64,000 bases of DNA from Histomonas meleagridis (taxonomy: Eukaryota > Parabasalia > Tritrichomonadida > Dientamoebidae): contig WSYJ01000005.1 of the NCBI GenBank assembly GCA_020186115.1, forward strand, positions 310,001-374,000, read 5' to 3'. Positions 56,344 through 64,000 of this stretch are shown here, piece after piece. The number at the start of each line of letters is the position of its first letter. Positions within the stretch are counted from its first letter, which is position 1. Made by a program: the position numbers and the translations under genes. Below the pieces are notes generated by a model that did not search any database, was not told the DNA's origin, and saw nothing but the letters and a program-made list of their open reading frames with translations.

Positions 56344-57660
56344 TTAAAATTCGTTATTTACAAATGAAAGTATTTGAGAAATTTCGTCGGCGAATTGTCC
56401 ATCTTCCAAAGCTTCGTTTAAAACTTCAACAATTCCATTCTCGATGAATATGTTCATTAGCTCATTGTTCGACATGAACATTCTCTTTAACCCTTCCAAC
56501 AGATCTAAGAACACATCGAAACAATTCAAAGCTCGAAAATCATTTACGAAATCGTCGTAACCAAAACGATCGAAAAACTGAAACAAGAAATCGATTGGCA
56601 TCGACGCCATTAATTGTCCAATGAAAGAAAACAAAACTATTTTTTTCTTTGTTTTTCCATTTTTTATTTCTTCTTTAAGTGCGTCGAAGATGTCATCGTT
56701 AAATATAATCATTTCGATATTCGAATATTTCGAAATCAAAAGTATTAAATTTAGAATAACGTGAAGTTCTTTCGTTTGTTTGTGAAAGCTAAACGAAAGA
56801 TTTGGAGTTATCATTTCAACAAATGCATTAATTTGTTCTGGTGAAAGAGAATTAAACATTACTTCGATAAGTTTTAAAGATATTTCTTTAGATTTTGTGG
56901 TGCCATCAATAAAACTACTTGTGACAATCGGGAAAAGTGAATTTTGCATTAAATATTCTAATGATTCGTTGTGTGTGTTGAGAAGAATATTAATTCCTTC
57001 GAGAAAAAGTTCTCGATTTTTTGGTTTTAATTGTGAATAATTGGATTTAAATTGTTGGAAAAGTTGAATGTCATATGGACTAAGACTAAAAAAGCAAATT
57101 ATGGATTTTAATGTTGAATGGAAAATTGATGGTGTCGAACTGTTCCGGATTAATTCTGAAAGAGATTCAAAATATTGGAAACTTTGGAAAAAGTTAATTG
57201 ATTCTGGTGAATGTTTTGTGATCTTAGCTAATATTGAGAGTGATAAAGATGAAACTTGAAAATGATTGAGGAGAGAAAAACGAAAAAGTATATCAAAAAA
57301 TTCTTGTGTTCGGGTTAACGGATGGTTTGTACTGACTGGATTTTTAAAAGATATTTTCAAACATGTTAAAATATCAATGACATTTGGTGGCATTTGTCTT
57401 GTTGTTGATTCATTTTTTTCTTTTATGTGCTTTAAGAGTTTTTTTGTACTTGGAATTTGTAGTTGAACAAAATTTTTGAGATATTGAAAAAATTGTTCAT
57501 ACAATGGAGACGCAAAAAATGGTTCGAAGGTCACCCTGTTTTTCCATTTTACGACATAGGTTGTAAAATTGCTGATAGATTCGTAATTTTGAGATGAAAT
57601 ATCATTTGAACAATTCCTAATTTTATCAATCCATTTATCAATAGAGAATGTATCAAACAT
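56344..57660 (-). CDS. ARM-like helical protein, unknown
   Basis: A 438-residue, fully helical protein. The ATG at 57660 is the first in frame; the extension upstream opens only with TTG. It has a pattern of paired hydrophobic helices resembling armadillo/HEAT repeats. It is rich in Phe, Asn, Ser and Leu with many Asn-Glu-Leu turns. It contains no catalytic motif, membrane helix or zinc site. Its overall look is similar to the ARM-like protein at 37816, but there is no convincing direct alignment. The coding ends are GC-richer than the middle. I do not recognise the family. Confidence 0.6.
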   Translation of the reverse strand: MFDTFSIDKWIDKIRNCSNDISSQNYESISNFTTYVVKWKNRVTFEPFFASPLYEQFFQYLKNFVQLQIPSTKKLLKHIKEKNESTTRQMPPNVIDILTCLKISFKNPVSTNHPLTRTQEFFDILFRFSLLNHFQVSSLSLSILAKITKHSPESINFFQSFQYFESLSELIRNSSTPSIFHSTLKSIICFFSLSPYDIQLFQQFKSNYSQLKPKNRELFLEGINILLNTHNESLEYLMQNSLFPIVTSSFIDGTTKSKEISLKLIEVMFNSLSPEQINAFVEMITPNLSFSFHKQTKELHVILNLILLISKYSNIEMIIFNDDIFDALKEEIKNGKTKKKIVLFSFIGQLMASMPIDFLFQFFDRFGYDDFVNDFRALNCFDVFLDLLEGLKRMFMSNNELMNIFIENGIVEVLNEALEDGQFADEISQILSFVNNEF

Positions 57661-58301
57661 GCCTACATATTTTGATGCTTTTTCTAAAGCATTTTCTTCA
57701 ATAAGATAATTTGGGAAAGTTTGCAAAACTCCTTATCGTCGTAAAACTGCATTTGATTGGGCGGTTGAAACTTTATCACATTTTTATGATTTTTTCAATA
57801 ATGTAATTTCAAAAAGTTGTAAGGAATGTGTTAGCACCAAAAAACTTGTTACTGTTTATTTACTAATATTTTTGTGCAATTGGAGTAAAGGGTATGAAAC
57901 ATTAATATAAAGTCGTTGAAATTTATGTATGTTTAAGTTAATATAAGGTATCCAAATTATATGAAGAAAGAATGACTTCTTGTTATAAAATAAAACACGG
58001 TTTTTTATTTAAAACCATTTTACAACATTTTCGTTCATAATAATCAATATAAATTCGTTTTTTTTGATCATTAGTCAAGTTATTTGTAAGATAATATTTT
58101 AATTCCACAAAATTATTACAAAATCCTTTTATTTTATATAAGATTAATTTTAATTATATCAAAAAATATTTTTATTTTGTTTTGAACGGTTTCTTTTATC
58201 GTCTATTCCCACAGAACTTATGCGGGAAATCCTTTCAATTCCAATCAAATACCCAACAATCCACTTTTTCAATACAAAGAGATTATCTGGCTTTTTCTGG
58301 T
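57661..58301. other. Intergenic, divergent spacer
   Basis: A 641-bp AT-rich region with many T runs. The CACTTTTTC element at 58262-58270 lies 31 nt before the ATG at 58302. No gene is seen. Confidence 0.5.
58262..58270 (+). promoter_or_regulatory. CACTTTTTC candidate promoter element
   Basis: This motif copy lies 31 nt before the chosen ATG of the PAS/receiver gene. It supports that start over the longer TTG-initiated frame, in which the motif would be coding. Confidence 0.45.
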
Positions 58302-61300
58302 ATGTTTAAATTTGGTTTGTTTTTTCTGATTTTCGCTCCTTGGATTAGGTCCATATCTGTTTCAGTAATCGGAATGGCACCAACCGAATTCAGCAAGAAA
58401 ACCACACAAACTCCTGATGTTATTTTGGTAGATGATTCATTCTTTAATAATTTCATGATTCCAAAAGGTTTTCATTATCAATGTAGCTACCAAACTAAAC
58501 ACCCCCAGGTAAAGCTTATTAAGGAGAACTCTAATTCATCCATCCAATATTCAATTTCTCCATCATTAAAATTTAATACTCTTATTAATTATTTAACAAA
58601 AAATGGTGTTAGCTTGGTAATGTCTGACCAGCCAATTGCAAAATATCGGATTTTATCATTAGAAAATGACAATGTTAATTTTTCATATTCTTTTTCTGAA
58701 GAACTTTACATAAAATATTTTGTCTATTCCAAGATACCTAATAAAGTTAAGTATATTTTTTGTCCACCAACCCTTACTCAAAGTATAAATTCATTTGTCA
58801 TTTTTTTATGTTTCTTATTCTTTTTTGCTTTACTAATTTCAATCATACCAAAATTTTTAATGCATGGAGATTTCAACTCACTTATATTTTCTCGTAAACA
58901 CAGTCCACTTTTAGAAGATTTTTATCATCCTGAATTAACCAAACTTGAGAAATATCATGCGTATAAAACTATATACCATGCACGTCTTAACAACAATGTA
59001 TTATATGCCTCAGTTATTAAGTTTATACGTAAACCACATTCAGCCGAGTTTGTGCGCTGTGCAACGATACCACTTTTGGATGATTTACTTCTTACGTTTT
59101 TCTGGAATGAAGAATCTGAACAAGATAGTTTTTCATTTGATATTGATTTTAGTTCAGATGATCCATCTATTCAAGTCAAAGATGCGCATTTTAAATTTAC
59201 AGATGTTCGAGATCTTCGTCCATATTTAATTCATGTTTCATTTTCAGATAATTCTCGAGCAGTATTACAAATACCAACAGAATTAACATTATCATATCAA
59301 CCATATGGTAATTTTACATCGACTATGATAAATAATTTAATATCATTTGGCAAGATTTTACTTGATGGACATTTATTAAAAGAAAACATTACAAAAGCTG
59401 CTGCATTATTATGTGAATGTCTAAGTGCAGATCGAGCATTTTTTCTTGATGAAAAAGGTGAAATTATTATTCATTATGTAAAGCCAGGTGTATCAGATTT
59501 AAATGACGAAGATATATTAAAGATGAAATCACGATTACAAAAAGATAATAACTTTTACTTTCTTGAATCATTATTCCCAGATGGGTCATATGGTTATGTT
59601 TGTAGAGCTACAGCTACATTTTCTACAATGACATGTATAATATCAGTTAAAACAATACCAGCATATTCAACGATATTAACAAATACTGCATCGATATCAT
59701 TTTTAAGTTGTATATTAATATATCGAATTTATTGTTGTTATCATAATAATTTAGTCTTAAAACATTTTTTGAAATTAATGAAAACATTAAATTCATGTTT
59801 CTTTGCAGATTTTACTTCTGATTTCGAACAATTTATTATAAATAAGATTTCACCAAAATATAACTTAAATCCAGTTACACCAAAATATTTCCTTAATGAA
59901 GAATTTAATAATCGACATAACTTAAGAGCATTAATTAAAAAAATTAAAGAAATCATTGAAACACATGGATCATTTCAACAATTCTTATTTAAGTCTAAAG
60001 AATATGAAGATCGTTATTATTCAGCTACAGCCATTTGTTCATATGATCCAATGATAGGTAAAAATCTTATTACATTATTTATAGAAGATATAGCGTCAAT
60101 GAAAAAAGAAGAAAAAGAATTACATGATTTCCAAGAAGATATTAACTCAGTAATGAAAGAAATTGGAATATATAAATTTAATGTTAATGATAATTATCGA
60201 TTAGAAAATGATTTATTAGCACAACAATTAGGTAAAACTAATATTCAATCATTAAAAGATTTAATATCATCAAATGATTTACCTAAATTAAATGATCTTA
60301 CTAAAGTCGGTAAAAGAGGTATATTATTAAATTTAATATCTAGTGATGGAGAATCACAAATGTATCGAGCTATCAGTAATGGTTCTATAGGATTTATATT
60401 TAAAATTAAAAATGATTTAACAAAGCCTGCACATATAATTAGTAATAATAATTATAATTTTAATATTCATAATACAAAAAGTGTGTTTTCAAAATTGTTT
60501 TGTATATGGTCTGTTAATCCAGTTGATGAGAAAGTTCATTCATTATTTAATTTACCAACGATTTGGCAATTTTTATGTACTGATAATGATTTAGACTTTT
60601 CTAAGTTTGTTAATTTTGTTCATTCTGATCAAAAGAATACATTTTATATTAATTACTTAAAATTACTTGATGGAAAACTTAAATCATTTTCAATGGAATT
60701 AAGGATTGTAGAAGTTGGAGGATATTATCAATGGTTTCGAATATTTATTGGTCATACAAATTTAAATTGGTTATGTTGTTTAATGGTAAATCTACAAAAA
60801 GAAAAAGAAGATGAAAGAAAACTATATCAAAGTTATCGAAAGAAAGATTCCACAATTAAAACAGCTAAAGCAATGATATGGACATTTGAAGATAATAGAG
60901 ATCCTATTGAACCAATATTTGAACCAGGAATTAAGTCGACATTTAAGATGAATTGGTATGTAGTATCTAAATATTTAAAAGGAGAAGATAAATTACGATT
61001 TACACAAGAAATGAATTCATGTATTCGATTACTTAATGATTTTGATAAATGTATTACAATTGAAATCCCTAATTCAGGTCCATTACATTTACAACTTCAA
61101 GGTAAATTAAGTTCTACTTCATCTAAAGTAATTGGATTATGTTTTGATGTTAACGATGTTTATCAAGAAAACATTAATGCATCTGAAAAAATCGAACAAT
61201 GTAACATTAAACAAAATGAAGCAGAAATTCGATATAATTCTAATATGCATAATTGGTTAAATTTATTTAATGATATTTCATTATGTGTTGATTTATTATC

Positions 61301-62864
61301 ATTAAATTCTACTGAACAATATCAATTTGCTATATTAGAAATTGTTAAATATGTATCGAATCATTTATTAACAGAATTTACTGATCCATTAAATACTATA
61401 AAAGTATTTCAAGAATCCGAATTTAATATTTTTAATTATTTTGATCCAGTTTTCCAAAGTTTTTATTTATATTGTTTAACTAAAAATATTAAATTTAATG
61501 TTTATTTCCGTGGTAATTTCCCTGATATAATTCATGGTAATATAGTTGATATATTTAAATTATTATGTTTAATCATAGGGAAATTAATTGATAATAATCC
61601 TAAAGAAATTAATATAACATTTGAATGGCATATAACTTATTTACAAGTTATAATATCATCTGATAAATTAACAAATGAATTCACTCACTTTATACCACAT
61701 TTTGGTGGAATACAAATTAATATTGAAGAACCTAATGAAAGATATGAACGTTATCATTTTACACATCCAAAAATTAAATTATCAAATGCTTCAATGATTT
61801 ATCGATCTGAATATCATATAGATCAATCTTCATCAGGTAGTGATTTCTTTGATAATAAAAATCCTCGAACACACTCATTAGATGTCCAAAAAGTTGATCA
61901 TTCCAAATTAAAAGAAATGCCAAATAATTCGAACTCAAATTCAAATGATGAAAATACATCGAAAAGTTCAATATATTCATATGATAATCATAATGGAAAA
62001 ATTAATATAAAACATTGGTTTGTCTTTAATTATGAATCTAATAAATGTACAATATGTTTCACAACTAAACAAATACAAACAATTAAACCTTTAACTAAAG
62101 ATAAATCAATTGCTTTCATCTCGATTAAAGAGAAATCAATATATTATCAAATCATTCAAGAATTAAATCGATATAAAATCGAATATGTTAACTTTGATAA
62201 AGTCGAAGAAATTGTTTTCGATCCATTAAATCCAACATTTATCTTTGTCGAAAATGGTGATCCACGAATAGAACAAATACAATCAACTATAGTTATCCAA
62301 AGTCCACGTACATATTTTTATGTCGTTGTTGATCCAATATTAAAATCAAAGAAAAAAGAAAATAATATGTTCTATACGCCTTTAATTAAGCCTTTGATTA
62401 TTGGACAACTTCGAAGGAAACTTCAAAGCAATAAACAAAGTTCTGAAGTATATTTCGCTTCAATGATGCATAAGGCTACAATTAAACGAAATATTTTATT
62501 CGTTGTCGAAAAAGAATCAAATGTCTTCTTATTGGAAAAATTGTTCCAATCTTTGGGGTGTAAAATAATGTTCGTAAATAGTGGTGAAGAAGCTTTAAAC
62601 CTTTTGAACCAAGAACATTTCGACGCATTGTTCATCGATAATTGCGGTCAATTTATTAATGGAATTCCAACTGTAAAAATTATTCGAAATTCAGCAAAAA
62701 TTTACGCTTCTATTCCTATCGTGGGCCTATCGACAAATCGATTGGATACAAATTGTTTGGAATCAGGAATTAGTTACTTCATTCTGAAGCCAACGTGTTT
62801 CAATGATATAAAGGATACGTTGTCAAAAATTGAAACGTCATCAAATTGGTCAAATTACACATAA
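58302..62864 (+). CDS. Membrane PAS-receiver sensor resembling a decayed hybrid histidine kinase
   Basis: A 1520-residue protein. The ATG at 58302 gives a clean signal peptide (FKFGLFFLIFAPWI). An extracellular domain reaches about residue 160 and a membrane helix lies at about 163-185. Then follow a GAF-like region (about 361-455), at least two PAS-like domains (about 732-845 with the YYQWFRIFIGHT strand, and about 854-960), a helical region in the place of a DHp domain (about 978-1010), an ATPase-like region (about 1026-1150) and a C-terminal receiver domain (about 1396-1516). The ATPase-like region has PDIIHGNIVDIFKLLCLIIG and HITYLQVIISSD but no proper N-box Asn or glycine loops. The receiver keeps the phospho-acceptor Asp1446 (LFID) and Lys1496 (ILKP), while the acidic pair is EK. 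It may receive phosphate from another kinase. Confidence 0.75.
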   Translation: MFKFGLFFLIFAPWIRSISVSVIGMAPTEFSKKTTQTPDVILVDDSFFNNFMIPKGFHYQCSYQTKHPQVKLIKENSNSSIQYSISPSLKFNTLINYLTKNGVSLVMSDQPIAKYRILSLENDNVNFSYSFSEELYIKYFVYSKIPNKVKYIFCPPTLTQSINSFVIFLCFLFFFALLISIIPKFLMHGDFNSLIFSRKHSPLLEDFYHPELTKLEKYHAYKTIYHARLNNNVLYASVIKFIRKPHSAEFVRCATIPLLDDLLLTFFWNEESEQDSFSFDIDFSSDDPSIQVKDAHFKFTDVRDLRPYLIHVSFSDNSRAVLQIPTELTLSYQPYGNFTSTMINNLISFGKILLDGHLLKENITKAAALLCECLSADRAFFLDEKGEIIIHYVKPGVSDLNDEDILKMKSRLQKDNNFYFLESLFPDGSYGYVCRATATFSTMTCIISVKTIPAYSTILTNTASISFLSCILIYRIYCCYHNNLVLKHFLKLMKTLNSCFFADFTSDFEQFIINKISPKYNLNPVTPKYFLNEEFNNRHNLRALIKKIKEIIETHGSFQQFLFKSKEYEDRYYSATAICSYDPMIGKNLITLFIEDIASMKKEEKELHDFQEDINSVMKEIGIYKFNVNDNYRLENDLLAQQLGKTNIQSLKDLISSNDLPKLNDLTKVGKRGILLNLISSDGESQMYRAISNGSIGFIFKIKNDLTKPAHIISNNNYNFNIHNTKSVFSKLFCIWSVNPVDEKVHSLFNLPTIWQFLCTDNDLDFSKFVNFVHSDQKNTFYINYLKLLDGKLKSFSMELRIVEVGGYYQWFRIFIGHTNLNWLCCLMVNLQKEKEDERKLYQSYRKKDSTIKTAKAMIWTFEDNRDPIEPIFEPGIKSTFKMNWYVVSKYLKGEDKLRFTQEMNSCIRLLNDFDKCITIEIPNSGPLHLQLQGKLSSTSSKVIGLCFDVNDVYQENINASEKIEQCNIKQNEAEIRYNSNMHNWLNLFNDISLCVDLLSLNSTEQYQFAILEIVKYVSNHLLTEFTDPLNTIKVFQESEFNIFNYFDPVFQSFYLYCLTKNIKFNVYFRGNFPDIIHGNIVDIFKLLCLIIGKLIDNNPKEINITFEWHITYLQVIISSDKLTNEFTHFIPHFGGIQINIEEPNERYERYHFTHPKIKLSNASMIYRSEYHIDQSSSGSDFFDNKNPRTHSLDVQKVDHSKLKEMPNNSNSNSNDENTSKSSIYSYDNHNGKINIKHWFVFNYESNKCTICFTTKQIQTIKPLTKDKSIAFISIKEKSIYYQIIQELNRYKIEYVNFDKVEEIVFDPLNPTFIFVENGDPRIEQIQSTIVIQSPRTYFYVVVDPILKSKKKENNMFYTPLIKPLIIGQLRRKLQSNKQSSEVYFASMMHKATIKRNILFVVEKESNVFLLEKLFQSLGCKIMFVNSGEEALNLLNQEHFDALFIDNCGQFINGIPTVKIIRNSAKIYASIPIVGLSTNRLDTNCLESGISYFILKPTCFNDIKDTLSKIETSSNWSNYT

Positions 62865-63214
62865 AATGTATTTAAAGTAAAATTTTTATATTTTTGATAT
62901 AAACTCGATAACTATTAACATCAATGAGTTCGTGTGGTAGTGAATTACTTTAGAGCAAAGAATTTTTAAAGAAAATTTTAATTACATTATTGATGTGGTG
63001 TAGCCAATGTAAATGTTTTGCTTTTGATTATTTCATCTGTGAATTCAGGAAAAAAAAATGGAATCATATATGCAATTAAAAATTTTTGTTTTAAATCCTT
63101 TGATCTTTCTTCTACATATTCTAATGGTTTTTAGTTATACATTACATTTCTTTAATACATTTTTTTGAAAAAGAAATTTTATGTATTTATTTTTACTAAA
63201 TCGCTTTATTATTA
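62865..63214. other. Intergenic, no gene seen
   Basis: The 350-bp AT-rich convergent gap holds no recognisable element. Confidence 0.55.
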
Positions 63215-64000
63215 TTATATTTGATTTACAAATTTTTCTTCTTTAAAATCATCCGCAAAAGGATCTTCTTTGATGTCTGACAATGTCGAACAATTGCCAA
63301 TTGTATCTATTTCCGGTGTATTATATTCGCTTCTGTTTGATTCTTGCTTCATTTCATTTGTTTTCTTTATCCTAAAGCGAATTAAAAATATAACTAACAA
63401 CGCTATGACAATGATTACTCCAATTGTTGCACACACAGCAATGATAATGATTGTTGTTTTGGAATCATTTGGCTGTGAATCGCTTATATAAAAAAGTGTA
63501 TAAAAATCGGAATAAAAAATATAAATTGTCGAATATGAAATCACAATGTACTCATAGTAAATGAACGAAGAATGAAAATATGTAAACAATGAATGATATT
63601 GTGCATGAGTCTGTGAGTGTTGAATAGTAAATAGTTATTGTTTGCGTATGTAAAACTGTTTGTGTAATAATAAATGAATTAGAAAACGTAATTATACCTG
63701 AATCACTTATTGTGTCTGAGAGATGCAATGATGCAGATGCTGTAAATGTATTAGATTTTGTATATGTATTTGATCGTATAAATGTGTTTGTTTTAGTGTA
63801 TGTATTCGATTGTGAAAATGTGTATGTAATTATTGGCGAACAATCACCGGGTGCGTCAGTGGTGACATTCAGTATTCCAAAATATGTATTTTTATATCCA
63901 TTTAATACCATAACTGTTGTTGAAACGTTAAAAAAAGAGCTCTCGCCAATATATGGTTCGGCTATTCCATAAAAATAAATACATTTTAGTTTGGAACATA
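63215..64000 (-). pseudogene. BspA-like surface protein, edge-truncated and apparently frameshifted
   Basis: This is a paralogue of the gene at 10048. From the right edge the minus strand reads the end of the LRR region (KLKCIYFYG), then a Ser/Thr-rich stem of YTKSNTF-type repeats in one frame. Homology then continues in another frame from about 63600 (YFHSSFIYYEY), through a membrane helix (about 63385-63450), to a cytoplasmic tail ending IKEDPFADDFKEEKFV. The frame change falls at about 63600-63645, where neither frame alone covers the paralogue. This is either a real lesion, a sequence error in AT-rich DNA or, less likely, a frameshift site. The N-terminal part is outside the window. Confidence 0.7.

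Noticed and set aside
58182-58301. Extension of the PAS/receiver protein to a TTG at 58182
   Set aside because: There is no ATG in the extension, it would place the CACTTTTTC motif inside the coding region, and it hides a good signal peptide that begins at the ATG at 58302.

Overview
The window looks like nuclear DNA of a parabasalid protist, most likely a tritrichomonad such as Tritrichomonas or a close relative. The reasons are: very AT-rich sequence; long genes without introns packed on both strands; many stop codons that run into TAAA, the trichomonad poly(A) signal; BspA-type leucine-rich-repeat surface proteins; a DUF3447/ankyrin gene and a broken second copy; and typical eukaryotic products such as ubiquitin-L40, a Rab, a Ste20-like kinase and a BEACH protein. 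There are no ribosome-binding sites or operons. The species cannot be fixed from the sequence alone.

Layout. 0-8 kb: an edge-truncated coiled-coil gene, a small nucleoplasmin-fold histone chaperone, an importin-beta-like karyopherin, a C2-like proline-rich protein, an ITP pyrophosphatase, a coiled-coil protein, then a minisatellite. 8.6-18.4 kb: an exostosin-type glycosyltransferase, a BspA-like membrane protein, a FANCD2 homologue, and divergent from it a DUF3447/ankyrin gene. The ankyrin repeats of that gene are separated by spacers of almost exactly constant length. 18.5-32 kb: a Piezo-type channel, an EF-hand protein, a MYND-finger protein, nicastrin, a METTL13-like methyltransferase and NECAP. 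32-47 kb: a Ste20-like kinase, a TBL1-like LisH/WD40 protein, ubiquitin-L40, a possible RAWUL-like protein, an ARM-like protein, a second MYND protein, a foldback (MITE-like) element, a tail-anchored FVPPN-repeat protein, a homocysteine methyltransferase, a 29-nt satellite, an ABC half-transporter and a DUF3447 pseudogene. 47.6-64 kb: a giant BEACH-WD40 protein, a Rab5-like GTPase, an ARM-like protein, a membrane PAS/receiver protein resembling a decayed hybrid histidine kinase, and an edge-truncated, apparently frameshifted BspA-like gene.

Themes. Several genes belong to membrane traffic and endocytosis (NECAP, Rab, BEACH, and BspA tails with DPF motifs). Others serve chromatin and DNA repair (NPL chaperone, TBL1-like, FANCD2) or sensing (Piezo, PAS/receiver receptor, EF-hand, kinase). 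The strongest unexplained signal is at 16.88-18.37 kb. There, frame-intact 31-codon ankyrin units alternate with nine frame-breaking spacers, eight of exactly 77 nt and one of 80 nt. They behave like exon-intron tandem duplications but lack the canonical trichomonad splice signals. Other signals are a CACTTTTTG motif upstream of many starts, a GC rise toward the 3' ends of coding regions, and a 242-bp inverted-repeat element.

Some open frames begin at TTG or GTG. For those genes the first in-frame ATG was used here.
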